Positions 35,422-45,165 of a DNA stretch of 64,000 nt are shown piece by piece. How positions within the stretch are numbered: position 1 is the stretch's first letter; each line of letters opens with the position of its first letter. This DNA comes from Martelella mediterranea. Lineage in GTDB: Bacteria > Pseudomonadota > Alphaproteobacteria > Rhizobiales > Rhizobiaceae. Under the pieces are notes generated by a model. That model was not told the origin of the DNA. It was given only the letters and a program-made list of their open reading frames with translations, and did not search any database. The translations under genes and the position numbers were made by a program. Location: positions 180,736 to 244,735 of the forward strand of contig NZ_JAINWJ010000007.1 of assembly GCF_021021415.1 (NCBI RefSeq), in the 5' to 3' direction.

Positions 35422-36342
35422 ATGAACCGCCTGATGCCGACGCCACGTGGCCTTTGGATCACCTGTCTGATCCTGCCCGCTCTTGCGGTGATGCTGCTCT
35501 TTGTCGCCTACCCGATCGTTTCGGCGCTGGCCTACGCCTTCTATCACTGGAACGGCATGGCGCGGGGCGAGTTTGTCGGCTTCCAGAATTTCTACGATGT
35601 GCTGTTTACCGAACCGTATAAATCGACGGTTCAAAACGCCTTCATCAACAATGTCATCGTCTTTATCACGCTGATGGTGGTGCAAAACGGCGCTGCCTTC
35701 ATTCTCGCCTATGCGCTGTGGCGCGAGTTTCCGCTGGCCCGGTTCCATCGCATCGCCGTGTTCCTGCCGGTTGTGCTGTCGACCGTGATTGTCGGCTATT
35801 TGTGGAAACTGTTCCTCAACCCGCTCTTCGGTATCGTCAACCAGACGCTGAAAGCGGTCGGCCTCGCCGGTTTGGCGCAACCCTGGCTCGGCCAGTCCGA
35901 CACCGCGCTTGCCTCGCTCATTCTCGTCAATGCCTGGCACTGGGTCGGCTTTCCGACATTGATTTTCCTGGCCGCCATGCAGCGCATTCCAGGTGAAATC
36001 TACGATGCCGTGCGCATGGAGACCGAAAGCGAGTGGGTGAAAATACGGAAAATCATCTGGCCGCTGGTGGCGCCGGCGGCAACCATCGTGTTCGTGCTGC
36101 AATTCATCGGCTCGTTCAACTGGTTCGAACTGCCCTATGTGATGGAGGGCATGAGCGGCTCGCCCTACGGCAATACCGATGTGCTGGCGCTTTACTTCTA
36201 CCGGCTTGCCTTCGGCAATCCCGGCGCCGGAAGCTCGGATTTCGGCCATGGCTCGGCGCTGGCAGCGCTCGTCTTCATCTTTATCACGGTGTTTGCCACC
36301 GCCATGACGCTTTACCTGCGCCGCCGGGAGATTGAGCTTTGA
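35422..36342 (+). CDS. Sugar ABC transporter permease, MalF/UgpA type
   Basis: 306 residues, six membrane segments starting with WITCLILPALAVMLLFVAYP. The EAA loop is EIYDAVRMETESEWVKIRKI, with a glutamate-rich variant of the usual sequence. It pairs with the following permease, whose TTG start overlaps its last codons by four bases. Confidence 0.92.
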   Translation: MNRLMPTPRGLWITCLILPALAVMLLFVAYPIVSALAYAFYHWNGMARGEFVGFQNFYDVLFTEPYKSTVQNAFINNVIVFITLMVVQNGAAFILAYALWREFPLARFHRIAVFLPVVLSTVIVGYLWKLFLNPLFGIVNQTLKAVGLAGLAQPWLGQSDTALASLILVNAWHWVGFPTLIFLAAMQRIPGEIYDAVRMETESEWVKIRKIIWPLVAPAATIVFVLQFIGSFNWFELPYVMEGMSGSPYGNTDVLALYFYRLAFGNPGAGSSDFGHGSALAALVFIFITVFATAMTLYLRRREIEL

Positions 36343-37196
36343 GCGATACGAGCTATACCGACCGCTCCGGCCTGATGCGCACATTCGGGCGCGACGGATT
36401 GCTGCAGATCCTGCTGATCGCCAATACCTTCATCATGATCGCGCCGATCGTCATCATGGTGTTTTCGGCCTTCAAGCCGTCAATGGCGATTTTCCGACAG
36501 CCCTTCGCGATTCCCGATTTCACCGATCTGTCGAACTTCGAGGCGATCTGGACCGAGACCCATTTCGTCCGCTACTTCTTCAACTCGCTGCTGATCACCG
36601 GCTCGTCCATACTCGCCATTCTGGTGCTGGGGTCGATGGCGGCCTATGCGTTGGGGCGCTATAATTTCAGGGGCTCCAGCTTTCTGTTGCTGTTCTTCCT
36701 GGCCGGTCTGACCCTGCCTCTGAAGCTCGCCGTCATCCCGCTTTTCGTGCTGATGCGCAAGATGGGCCTGCTCGACAGCCAGCTGTCGCTGATCCTCATC
36801 TATATCGCCATGGGCTTGCCCTCGACCGTGTTCATCATGACCGGCTTCATTCGCTCGCTGCCCGGCGAGCTGGAAGATGCCGCGCGCATGGACGGCGCGT
36901 CGGAAGCGCGGATCATGTGGTCGGTCATGCTGCCGCTGGCGCGGCCCGCCATGGTGATTGCCGCCATTCACAATCTTGTGCCGATCTGGAACGATTTCTT
37001 CTTCCCGCTGATCTTCATCCAGAACGATCTTCTGAAAACCCTGCCGCAGGGACTGACGAGCTTCATGGGGGAATACACCACCAATTGGGGCGTGCTGTTT
37101 GCCGGGCTGACCTTCGCCGCAGCCCCCATCACGCTGCTCTACATCATCCTGTCCCGCCAGTTCATCAACGGCATGACCTCGGGCGCAATCAAGTGA
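36339..37196 (+). CDS. Sugar ABC transporter permease, MalG/UgpE type, TTG start
   Basis: 285 residues, six membrane segments, EAA loop ELEDAARMDGASEARIMWSV. The start codon is TTG overlapping the previous stop (TTGA), so initiation probably depends on the upstream ribosome. Its stop overlaps the ATG of the next gene (TGATG). Confidence 0.92.
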   Translation: MSDTSYTDRSGLMRTFGRDGLLQILLIANTFIMIAPIVIMVFSAFKPSMAIFRQPFAIPDFTDLSNFEAIWTETHFVRYFFNSLLITGSSILAILVLGSMAAYALGRYNFRGSSFLLLFFLAGLTLPLKLAVIPLFVLMRKMGLLDSQLSLILIYIAMGLPSTVFIMTGFIRSLPGELEDAARMDGASEARIMWSVMLPLARPAMVIAAIHNLVPIWNDFFFPLIFIQNDLLKTLPQGLTSFMGEYTTNWGVLFAGLTFAAAPITLLYIILSRQFINGMTSGAIK

Positions 37197-37864
37197 TGCT
37201 GAAGCTGAAGAAAGGCGGGCTGGTGGTTTCCTGCCAGGCCCGTGCGGACAACCCGCTCCACGGCGCGCATTTCATGGGCGCGATGGCGCTCGCGGCGCGT
37301 GACGGCGGGGCATGCGCCATCCGCGCAAATGGCGTTGCAGACGTGCGGGCCGTCAAGGAAGCGGGCCTGCCCGTCATCGGCATCGACAAGCAGTTTTCCG
37401 ATGCCGTGCCCGTCTATATCACGCCGACGCTTGCAGCCTGCGATGCGCTTGCCGAGGCCGGAGCCGACATTATCGGCATTGACGCCACGCCGCGCCCGCG
37501 CCAGGGCGACCAACCGGCAAGGCTCATCCGCCACATTACCGAGACGCTTGGTCTTGAAGCCTTCTGCGATATCGCAACGCCCGACGAGGGGGCGGCCGCA
37601 GCGGACATGGGGGCAACCTATGTGGCAACGACGCTTTCCGGCTATACGGATTATACGGCCCGCACCGACGACATGCCGGATTACGCGCTCATCGAGGCGC
37701 TGGTTGCCCGCATCAAAACGCCGGTGGTGGCAGAAGGCCGGTTCTCGACGCCCGAACGTGCCCGCCGCGCGTTTGATTGCGGCGCTTATGCCGTCGTTGT
37801 CGGCACGGCGATTACCAATCCGCGCGAGATCACCCGCGGTTTTGTCAGGCAGATCGAGGGCTGA
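37196..37864 (+). CDS. nanE: N-acetylmannosamine-6-phosphate 2-epimerase
   Basis: 222 residues, a TIM barrel. It converts ManNAc-6-phosphate to GlcNAc-6-phosphate in the cytoplasm. Clear family segments are GGLVVSCQARADNPLHG at the N terminus, IGIDATPRPR, and the C-terminal VVAEGRFSTPERARRAF with VVVGTAITNP. Coupled to the permease upstream and four bases from the kinase downstream, it shows that the imported sugar feeds amino-sugar catabolism. No sialate lyase (NanA) is in the operon. Confidence 0.93.
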   Translation: MLKLKKGGLVVSCQARADNPLHGAHFMGAMALAARDGGACAIRANGVADVRAVKEAGLPVIGIDKQFSDAVPVYITPTLAACDALAEAGADIIGIDATPRPRQGDQPARLIRHITETLGLEAFCDIATPDEGAAAADMGATYVATTLSGYTDYTARTDDMPDYALIEALVARIKTPVVAEGRFSTPERARRAFDCGAYAVVVGTAITNPREITRGFVRQIEG

Positions 37865-37868
37865 GGCC

Positions 37869-38783
37869 ATGGACAGCTATTTCCTCGGCGGCGATATCGG
37901 CGGAACGGCGTCGCGGTTTGCCCTTTGCGATCAGGCGGGAACGATCGTTCAGCGGGGGGCTGCGGCCGGCGCCACCGGCCACACCTTCAACGCCGAATCC
38001 CGCGACAGGCTTGAGGAAAGCATCGCCGCGATTGCCGCGCAGATCACCAAGCCGGTTGACGCGGCCGTCTTCGGCCTCACCGGGTATGGCCCGCGCGCGC
38101 GTGGCGATATCGAGGATATGCTGATTGCCGCGCTGAAGCTGACGCGCGCGAAGATTTTCATTTCCGACGATATCGAGCTCGCTTACCGCAGCCTGTTTGC
38201 GCTTGGAGAAGGTCACCTCGTTTCCGCCGGAACGGGGTCGATTGCCGTCCACCTCGACAGCGAGGGCAGGCTTTTCCGCATTGGCGGGCGCGGCATCCTG
38301 ATCGACGATGCGGGCTCCGGCGGCTGGATCGGCCTTGCTGCCGTGCGCGCGCTCTACCGCCGGCTCGACGAGGAGGGCGCGCCGGGCGACATGCACCTGC
38401 TCGCCGAAGCGCTTTATGCCGCCGTCGGCTCTGACGACTGGTCGGATATGCGCGCCTATATCTATGCCGGCGACCGCGGGCGCATTGGCGCGCTCGCGCG
38501 TTCTGTTGTCGATGCGGCGGAGGCTGGCGATGCATGCGCAAACGCTATTCTGCGTGAGGCCGGCGCTGAACTCGCCCGCCTTGGCAACATCCTGATTGCC
38601 CGCAACGGCAACCACCCCGTCGCCTTTGTCGGCGGCGTGCTGAAGCTGCATCCGGTCATCGCCGAGACGATCCGTCAGAGGCTTGCCGGCGAGGCGCGCT
38701 TTCCCGCACTCGATCAGGCGGAGGGCGCTGCCCGGCTGGCCCTTTCCTTTTTTCACGCTGCATCTTCAGGCCCTTCCGCCTGA
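37869..38783 (+). CDS. N-acetyl amino-sugar kinase, NAGK/BadF-BcrA ATPase family
   Basis: 304 residues of the ASKHA fold. Phosphate 1 loop GGDIGGTASRF at the N terminus, DD catalytic region FISDDIELAYRSL, phosphate 2 VSAGTGSIAVH and the adenosine loop FVGGVLKL. Proteins of this layout phosphorylate GlcNAc or a related amino sugar. The neighbouring NanE points to ManNAc kinase (NanK function) or GlcNAc kinase. It is not a ROK-type NanK, so it may be a non-homologous replacement. The specific substrate is inferred. Confidence 0.85.
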   Translation: MDSYFLGGDIGGTASRFALCDQAGTIVQRGAAAGATGHTFNAESRDRLEESIAAIAAQITKPVDAAVFGLTGYGPRARGDIEDMLIAALKLTRAKIFISDDIELAYRSLFALGEGHLVSAGTGSIAVHLDSEGRLFRIGGRGILIDDAGSGGWIGLAAVRALYRRLDEEGAPGDMHLLAEALYAAVGSDDWSDMRAYIYAGDRGRIGALARSVVDAAEAGDACANAILREAGAELARLGNILIARNGNHPVAFVGGVLKLHPVIAETIRQRLAGEARFPALDQAEGAARLALSFFHAASSGPSA

Positions 38784-38881
38784 ATTCTACTGCCGAAGCT
38801 GCCTCATGGGTATGTTTCCGATCCGCGGTCCTGGCCAGATTTCGCCTTCGTCGTTTCGGGCCGATGCGTCAAAACGAAAAC

Positions 38882-39994
38882 CTAGCGCAGCGACCGACGG
38901 AATCGCCACAACGAGAATGAAAACAAGGCGAGGCCGATGGCGGCGAGGCTTAGAAGCTGCGGCCAGATGACCGCGAGCCCCGCGCCTCGGAACATGATCG
39001 ATTGCGCCAGCGCGACGAAATGCGTGTCCGGCGCCAGCGACATCAGGGTGCGCAGAACCGCGGGCATGTTCTCCACCGGCGTCAGGCCGCCCGCTAGAAT
39101 CTGCAGCGGAAACAGCACCAGCATCAGCAGCAGCCCGAACTGCGGCATTGAGCCGGCAATGGTGGCCAGGAAGATGCCAAGCGAGGTCGTTGCAAACAGC
39201 TGTAGCGCCATGCCGAGCATCAACAGCCATAGCGAGCCCGCCACGGGAATGGCGAGCCATGTCTGCACCACGACGGTGATCGAAAAGCAAGCCGCGCCCA
39301 TCACCACCGTCGCCATCGGCCATATCTTGCCGAGCATGATCTCCGCCGGCGTCACCGGCATGACGAGAAGATGTTCGATGGTGCCGCGCTCGCGCTCGCG
39401 GATGAGCGCGGCACCCGTCAGGATGACGGAGAGCAGCGCGACATTGTTGACGACCTCCATCATGGCGCTGAACCAGTTTGGATTGAGCTCGGGGTTGAAG
39501 CGGGCGCGCAGAACCAGACCAACGGGTGCGGGTTTGCTGGCGCGGTAACGCTCAAGGAACTCGGAAACCTCGCCCGATACGATCGCCTGCACATAGCCTG
39601 CACCGGTGAAAGCCTGGGTCATCCGCGTGGCGTCGACATTAAGCTGCATGGCCGGTTCGCTCCCCGCCAGAAGGTCGCGCTGGAAGTTCGGCGGGATGAC
39701 GAGCGCGAAAGTATCGATGCCCTCGTCCATGCGCCGGTTCATCTGCGACAGCGTGATCGTCTGCGGGGGAAGGAAATAGGGCGGGTAGAAGGCCGAGGCG
39801 ATGCGTGTCGACAGGGGGGAGGCATCCTCGTCGACAATGGAGATCGGCGCCTTGTTCAGCGTGAAGGGCACCGCGACCGCCGCGGCATAGACCTGAAGCG
39901 TGAATACGGCGACGATCAGCACCAGAAGAGCGGGCGTGCGCAGCAGGCTCCACAATTCCTTTATGCCCAGTCGCCAGATCGTCGATATCCGCAT
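38882..39994 (-). CDS. ABC-2 type export permease, YhhJ-like
   Basis: 370 residues. An N-terminal membrane segment (ALLVLIVAVFTLQVYAAAVA) is followed by a large outer loop and a C-terminal bundle with GAALIRERERGTIEHLLVMP, the ABC-2 signature. It lies three bases after the RbbA-like gene and is its likely permease partner. With the HlyD-like adaptor it should form an inner-membrane exporter; the substrate is unknown. Confidence 0.9.
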   Translation of the reverse strand: MRISTIWRLGIKELWSLLRTPALLVLIVAVFTLQVYAAAVAVPFTLNKAPISIVDEDASPLSTRIASAFYPPYFLPPQTITLSQMNRRMDEGIDTFALVIPPNFQRDLLAGSEPAMQLNVDATRMTQAFTGAGYVQAIVSGEVSEFLERYRASKPAPVGLVLRARFNPELNPNWFSAMMEVVNNVALLSVILTGAALIRERERGTIEHLLVMPVTPAEIMLGKIWPMATVVMGAACFSITVVVQTWLAIPVAGSLWLLMLGMALQLFATTSLGIFLATIAGSMPQFGLLLMLVLFPLQILAGGLTPVENMPAVLRTLMSLAPDTHFVALAQSIMFRGAGLAVIWPQLLSLAAIGLALFSFSLWRFRRSLR

Positions 39995-39997
39995 GGG

Positions 39998-42778
39998 TCA
40001 GCGCGCCTGTTTCCGGAGGAAGAAAACGCTGAGCAATAACAGCGCGAGGCCGGCCGCAAGCAGCGGCAGGAGCGAGGCGGTCAGATCGCCGAAACCCAAC
40101 GCCTTGGAAAAGGCGCCGCGCGAGATGGTGACGAAATGGCTTGCGGGGTTGATGGCCCCAATCAGCGCGGCCTCGCCCTCCATGGAGGCGATCGGATCGA
40201 TCATGCCGGAATACTGGACGGCCAGCATCATGGTGACGACCGTGGTCAGGAAGATCGCGGCGATCTGGCTGTTCATGAAGCTCGAGATCAGCAGCCCGAG
40301 CCCCGTCGCCGCGATGGCGTAAAGCAGGCCGCCGAGCGCATAGGCAAGAACACTTCCGGTGAAAGGGACGCGCTGCACGACAATGGCGAAGGCGGTCATC
40401 ATCGCGAGATTGATCATGGCGAGACCGACATAGGATATCTGCTTGCCGAGCAGAAACTCCAGTCGGGTGACGGGCGTGACGTAGAGATTGACGATGGAGC
40501 CGAGGTCCTTCTCCCGCACGATCGAGAGCGTGGCCAACATGGTGGGAATGAACAGGAGCACCAGGGCTATGACGGCCGGAACCATGGCGATGATGCTTTC
40601 CACGTTGGGATTGTAGCGGAACCGCGTCTCAAGCCGGAAGTCCTCGGCCAGCGCTTGCTCTCCAAGGATCGCTCTTGCCTGCCGCATCAGCCAGTGCGCG
40701 TGCAGCCCGTCGACATAGCCCTTGGCGGTCTCCGCGCGCGACGGCATGGAACCGTCGAGCCACCCGCCGATTTCCACGTTGCGGCCGGCCGCCAACTCGC
40801 GCGCGAAGCCGGGCGGTATCTCGAGGGCGAGGCTGATCTCGCCGCTGCGCATGCGCCGGTCCATATCGGCATGATCGACGATCGGAGGACGCTCGGTGAA
40901 ATAGCGCGAGCCCGCAATGTCGAGCGTATAGTCGCGGCTGACCGTCGTGCGGTCGTGGTCGAGCACCGCGAAAGGCAGGTCCTCGACATCCATGCTGATC
41001 CCGTAGCCGAGGACGAACAGGAGCACCAGGCTACCGATGAAAGCGAAGGCGGCGCGGATCGGGTCGCGGCGCAATTCCAGCGCCTCGCGCCGGGCATAGC
41101 TCATGATCCGCCGCGGATCGAGCCGGCGATTATGCACAATCTGATGCCCGGGTCCGATGGCGTGGACGATATCCGCGGAAACGGCATCCGTTTGCGGCCC
41201 GCCTGCCGCGCTGTCCCCCTCCCCGATCGCATCCTCAAGATAGGAAACGAAGGCTTCTTCAAGATTGGCAGTGCCACGCGTCTCGACGATCGCGGCCGGT
41301 CTGTCTGACACCAGCACCTTGCCGGCATGCATCAGCGAGATGCGATCGCAGCGCTCCGCCTCGTTCATGAAGTGTGTGGAGATGAAGATCGTCACGCCGT
41401 CATTGCGCGCCAGATCAACGAAACTCTGCCACAGCGCGTCGCGCGCGATCGGGTCGACGCCGGAGGTCGGCTCGTCGAGGATCAGCATCTCGGGCGCATG
41501 GATCATGGCGACGGCGAGCGACAGGCGCTGGGTGACGCCGAGCGGCAGGGCATCGGGCAGCGTTTCCAGCACATCCGTCAGGTCAAAGCGTTTCGCCATT
41601 TCGGCGATGCGGGCCGGGATATCCGCCGCCGGCAACTGAAAAAGGCGGGCATGCAGGTCCAGGTTCTGACGAACGGTCAACTCGGAATAGAGCGAAAAGG
41701 ATTGCGACATGTAGCCAACGCGCCGGCGCGTATCGAGATCGCGCGGATCGACCTCGCGCCCGAACAGCCGCGCGGTGCCCTCACTGGCCGGCAGCAGTCC
41801 GGTCAGCATCTTCATCGTCGTCGTCTTGCCGCATCCGTTCGAGCCGAGAAAGCCGAAGATTTCGCCCCTGGGAATGCGGAAGCTGACATTGTCCACGGCG
41901 GTGAAATCGCCAAAGCGCATCGTCAGCCCGTCGGCCTCGATCGCGGGCGCGCCGTCGCCGCGCTCGGGCCGAGGCGGAATATCCACTTTCCGATGGCGAC
42001 TGCGCTTTTCCTGCGGCAGAACGGCAATGAAGGCGTCATCGAGCGAGGACGTTCCAGTCTTCGCCTGAAGTTCGGCCGGCGTTCCCGTCGCCAGCACGCG
42101 ACCGCCGTCCATGGCGACGAGCCAGTCGAACCCGGCCGCCTCCTCCATATAGGCCGTCGCGACGATCACCCCCATGCCCGGCCGGTTGGCCCTTATGGCG
42201 TTGATCAGTTCCCAGAACTGCCGCCGGGAAAGCGGGTCGACGCCCGTTGTCGGCTCGTCGAGGATCAGGAGGTCGGGGTCATGGATCAGCGCGCAGCACA
42301 GGCCGAGCTTCTGCTTCATGCCGCCGGAAAGCTTGCCGGCCGGACGATCCGCAAAGGGATCGAGACCGGTGGCGGCCAAAAGTTCATGAATGCGACGCTC
42401 GCGCTCCCTGCGGGCATGGCCGAAGAGACGGCCGAAGAAATCCACATTCTCGAACACCGAAAGCGTCGGATAGAGATTCTTGCCGAGCCCCTGGGGCATA
42501 TAGGCGATGCGCGGGCCAATCACGCCGCGGTCGCGCGCCTTGCGCATGTCGGCGCCCAGCGCCTCGACAGCGCCGGCCTGCACCTTGCGCGCTCCGGCGA
42601 TCAGCGAGAGCAGCGTCGATTTCCCGACGCCGTCGGGTCCGATCAGTCCCACCATCCTGCCGGCGGGAAAGTCGATCGATACGTCCTCGAGCACGCGGTT
42701 CTTCTTGAACACGTGGCTGACGTTAAGCAGGCGCGCCGCAAGCGCCGGAGCATCGCTGGTTTGCGCCGGCCCGCTCAT
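39998..42778 (-). CDS. RbbA-like fusion: two ABC ATPases plus ABC-2 permease
   Basis: 926 residues. Two ATPase domains (Walker A GPDGVGKS at 47-54 and GSNGCGKT near 320, signatures LSGGM and a degenerate second one) are followed by an ABC-2 membrane domain with the [20 protein letters not shown] motif. The layout matches the E. coli RbbA/YhiH export protein. The ATG at 42778 overlaps the HlyD-like stop by four bases; the open frame extends 11 codons further. Export of a drug, lipid or polysaccharide is possible. Confidence 0.9.
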   Translation of the reverse strand: MSGPAQTSDAPALAARLLNVSHVFKKNRVLEDVSIDFPAGRMVGLIGPDGVGKSTLLSLIAGARKVQAGAVEALGADMRKARDRGVIGPRIAYMPQGLGKNLYPTLSVFENVDFFGRLFGHARRERERRIHELLAATGLDPFADRPAGKLSGGMKQKLGLCCALIHDPDLLILDEPTTGVDPLSRRQFWELINAIRANRPGMGVIVATAYMEEAAGFDWLVAMDGGRVLATGTPAELQAKTGTSSLDDAFIAVLPQEKRSRHRKVDIPPRPERGDGAPAIEADGLTMRFGDFTAVDNVSFRIPRGEIFGFLGSNGCGKTTTMKMLTGLLPASEGTARLFGREVDPRDLDTRRRVGYMSQSFSLYSELTVRQNLDLHARLFQLPAADIPARIAEMAKRFDLTDVLETLPDALPLGVTQRLSLAVAMIHAPEMLILDEPTSGVDPIARDALWQSFVDLARNDGVTIFISTHFMNEAERCDRISLMHAGKVLVSDRPAAIVETRGTANLEEAFVSYLEDAIGEGDSAAGGPQTDAVSADIVHAIGPGHQIVHNRRLDPRRIMSYARREALELRRDPIRAAFAFIGSLVLLFVLGYGISMDVEDLPFAVLDHDRTTVSRDYTLDIAGSRYFTERPPIVDHADMDRRMRSGEISLALEIPPGFARELAAGRNVEIGGWLDGSMPSRAETAKGYVDGLHAHWLMRQARAILGEQALAEDFRLETRFRYNPNVESIIAMVPAVIALVLLFIPTMLATLSIVREKDLGSIVNLYVTPVTRLEFLLGKQISYVGLAMINLAMMTAFAIVVQRVPFTGSVLAYALGGLLYAIAATGLGLLISSFMNSQIAAIFLTTVVTMMLAVQYSGMIDPIASMEGEAALIGAINPASHFVTISRGAFSKALGFGDLTASLLPLLAAGLALLLLSVFFLRKQAR

Positions 42779-43860
42779 TCCAGCAATCCGGTGCGCAGGC
42801 TTTCGGGCCATGCCGCCTCCGGGTCGGTCCTGACATAGGCTATGCCGGGCAGACCCGGTTTGACGTAGTCGGCGTATCGTTCAAGAAGCGCCGGCGCAAC
42901 ACGTACCCGAACGCGGAACATCAGACCCTGGCGTTCCTCAGCTGTCTCGACGGTGCGCGGCGTGAACTGCGCGACATCGGACAGAAACGAGACCGTGGCC
43001 GGAATCACGACGCCCGGCGCGGTGTCGAGGACGATGCGCGCCTCCGAGCCGATGGCAAGACGTCCGGCCTCCAGTGTGGGCAGAAAAACGGTCATGTAGA
43101 CATCGCCGAGATCGATGAGGTTCAGGACCCGCCCGCCGCCGGCGACAACCTCGCCCGGTTGGGCGACGAGATACTGCACCCGGCCGTCTCGCGGCGAGCG
43201 CAACGTGCTGTCATCAATCTCGGTCTGGATCCGCTCTATCGCCGCCTTGGCCGCCTCGATACTTGCCTCCGCATCCACGATCCGCGCCCGCGCCGTGGCG
43301 ATGCCCGCCTCGGCGACGGCGACCTGGGCGCGAGCGGCGTCGAGCGCCGCGCGGGCGCCTTCGAAACGGGCGCGATCATCCTCCACCGTCTGCTGGGCCA
43401 CGGTGTTGCGTTCGACGAGTTGCTGCGAGCGGTTGAAGCGGCTCTCGGCCGAGCCAAGCTCGGCCTCGCGCTGGGCGACGACCGCCAGCGCAGCGGAACG
43501 TTCGGCCTCGGCCTGCGTGACGCCGCTCTCCGCCACATCGCGGCCAATCCGGCCGCGCTGCAATTGCGCCCGCGCTTCCCGCAACATCGCGTCGAGTTGC
43601 TGGGTGTCCATATGGGCAAGCACCTGACCAGCCGAGACCGTCTCACCCTCTTCAACGAGAATATCGCTGATCCGGCCACCGGAGCGGGCAGATATGTCGA
43701 CGGCGACCGCCTCGATGCGGCCATTGCCCGAGGCAATACCGGCCGGCAACCCCTCCTCCGCCAGGCGCTCGGTCAGATACCAGCCGGCAACGGCCGCGAC
43801 CGCCACGAGCGCCAGTGCGAACCAGAGGTTCATGAACAGTCGTTTCAGCCGCTCAAGCAT
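42775..43860 (-). CDS. HlyD-family periplasmic adaptor
   Basis: 361 residues. One N-terminal membrane anchor ([20 protein letters not shown]), a biotinyl-lipoyl-like half ([20 protein letters not shown]), a long coiled coil (about 85-200), and the second lipoyl half [15 protein letters not shown]. It bridges an inner-membrane ABC exporter to the outer membrane. It is the first gene of the HlyD-RbbA-YhhJ operon. The start ATG at 43860 has only a weak ribosome site; M10 is an alternative. Confidence 0.92.
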   Translation of the reverse strand: MLERLKRLFMNLWFALALVAVAAVAGWYLTERLAEEGLPAGIASGNGRIEAVAVDISARSGGRISDILVEEGETVSAGQVLAHMDTQQLDAMLREARAQLQRGRIGRDVAESGVTQAEAERSAALAVVAQREAELGSAESRFNRSQQLVERNTVAQQTVEDDRARFEGARAALDAARAQVAVAEAGIATARARIVDAEASIEAAKAAIERIQTEIDDSTLRSPRDGRVQYLVAQPGEVVAGGGRVLNLIDLGDVYMTVFLPTLEAGRLAIGSEARIVLDTAPGVVIPATVSFLSDVAQFTPRTVETAEERQGLMFRVRVRVAPALLERYADYVKPGLPGIAYVRTDPEAAWPESLRTGLLE

Positions 43861-44263
43861 AAGGATCGCACTCGGTAGTCGTTGGGAGGAGCCATCTTAT
43901 ATCCCAAAGATATATTAGAGCATCGGGCGAAAAGCGGAATCCGGTTTTTCGATAACCCGATGCGTCACAACACACCATAGTGAGGTTCAGACTAACCGCC
44001 CTATGATCTAGAACAATAAGAAGCTGCATCATATCGAAAAATCGCGCCGCAACATATGTGGACGCCAACGGAGCCCATTTCTCCAGACTCGATTGCTCTA
44101 TTGCCGCCTCACATGTTGGGCAAGCTTGGGCCACGATTTTTCGAATCCCAAGGCGCCAAAGAAAAATAGCTAAATCAACGGGTGGCCGGTCGCTGCCAGC
44201 AAAATGCTGCGCTCAACGCGTAGAAGCCCGGCCTGGGTAAACAACAAACAGGAACCGGCAGAA
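43861..44263. other. Gene-free gap upstream of the export operon
   Basis: 403 bases with no supported gene. A palindromic intergenic repeat at its left end is listed separately; the rest carries scattered stop codons and no clear structure. The - strand promoter of the export operon must lie here. Confidence 0.45.
43918..43964. repeat. Short palindromic intergenic element, rhizobial type
   Basis: GCATCGGG (43920-43927) and CCCGATGC (43956-43963) are perfect arms enclosing GAAAAGCGG/CCGGTTTTTC-like inner complementarity. The whole forms a nested hairpin. Elements with a GCATCGGGC...GAAAA core are known by their abundance between genes of rhizobia; this identification is from memory of the motif. 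Confidence 0.55.
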
Positions 44264-44659
44264 TTACTTCTCCACCAGCTTCAGGTTCCTGTCGAAGACC
44301 TTCAGCACCTGTTTCAGGTCGTGCCCGCGCTTGAGCACCATGCCGGCGGTGTTGGTGACCGAGAAGGCGCCCTGACGGGCGGCGAGTTTCGGGTTTTTCT
44401 CGATCCGGTAGAGCGGCATTTCGCCGGCGCGTTTGAACACCGAGAACACCGCCTTGTCCTTCAGGTGATCCAGCGCATAGTCGCGCCACTCGCCCTCGCC
44501 CACCATGCGGCCGTAGATCCAGAGGATCGCGTCCAGTTCGCGCCGGTGGAAGGTGACCGGCAGGGGCTCGGCCTTCTGGCCTGCGCGATATTGGCTGAGC
44601 TCCACCACATTGGCGTTGGCGGCAGCCCGGCCGCGTTGCGTTTCCGGCTTGTCAGCCAT
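44264..44659 (-). CDS. DUF2794-type conserved hypothetical protein
   Basis: 131 residues, no signal or membrane segment. Central conserved part: PVTFHRRELDAILWIYGRMV, then GEWRDYALDHLKDKAVFSVF and MPLYRIEKNPKLA. It looks like the alphaproteobacterial DUF2794 family, function unknown. The ATG at 44659 follows GGAGACGCC; the open frame extends 9 codons upstream. A 269-bp palindromic repeat lies just upstream. Confidence 0.8.
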   Translation of the reverse strand: MADKPETQRGRAAANANVVELSQYRAGQKAEPLPVTFHRRELDAILWIYGRMVGEGEWRDYALDHLKDKAVFSVFKRAGEMPLYRIEKNPKLAARQGAFSVTNTAGMVLKRGHDLKQVLKVFDRNLKLVEK

Positions 44660-44688
44660 GGCGTCTCCGCTTCGCAAACATGACACTT

Positions 44689-44957
44689 ATACCAAGGATC
44701 AGTGATTAGAACCCATATGACCGGAGCGATTTTGAAAGCCGGCTAGGCGAAAACCGCAGTCGTAGCCATAGCTACGGCGAGGATTTTCAACGACGCGGGC
44801 TTTCAAAAGCGCCCGGCCCTGAAAGGGTGCGGCTGGAATGGCCACCGAGGGCGTCAAAATCCTCGCGCGATGCTCAGGCATCGCTCTGCGGTGTTTTCCT
44901 ACTCGGACGGCCATTCCAGCTCGCATCATATGAGCTCTAATCACTGATCCTTGGTAT
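44689..44957. mobile_element. 269-bp palindromic MITE-like element with long terminal inverted repeats
   Basis: The outer ends are inverted copies: bases 44689-44720 (ATACCAAGGATCAGTG and on) and 44926-44957 match at nearly all of about 32 positions. Between them lie two imperfect hairpins, roughly 44721-44817 and 44826-44927; the second has arms GGCTGGAATGGCC and GGCCATTCCAGC. It would fold into a three-way junction. It carries no transposase. An 81-codon open frame across it is a by-product. A TA-rich duplication may flank it. It sits between convergent-facing promoters of the DUF2794 and acetyltransferase genes. Confidence 0.75.
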
Positions 44958-45165
44958 TACACGACAGTCTGCCCTTCTCGGCCAAAATTGCAAGGCCGGT
45001 TTCGCGCAGCCGTGGCCAACGCTTTGTTAACCGAAACCGGTTATCCCTTGTTAAGTGCGTTTGTAAGAGTTCAGTATCCATGCGTTCAGGCCCCCCACAG
45101 CTGCCCGTCCTGCCGGACATGCCGCGCGCAGTGCGCTTCGGCCGCCAGCCGAAAGGGGCGCGGCC

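Noticed and set aside
44699..44944. An 81-codon open frame inside the palindromic element
   Set aside because: It follows the symmetry of the repeat and has no ribosome site; the DNA is better explained as a mobile repeat.
44690..44957. An insertion sequence with its own transposase
   Set aside because: The 269 bases are too short and no DDE or other transposase motif can be read in any frame.
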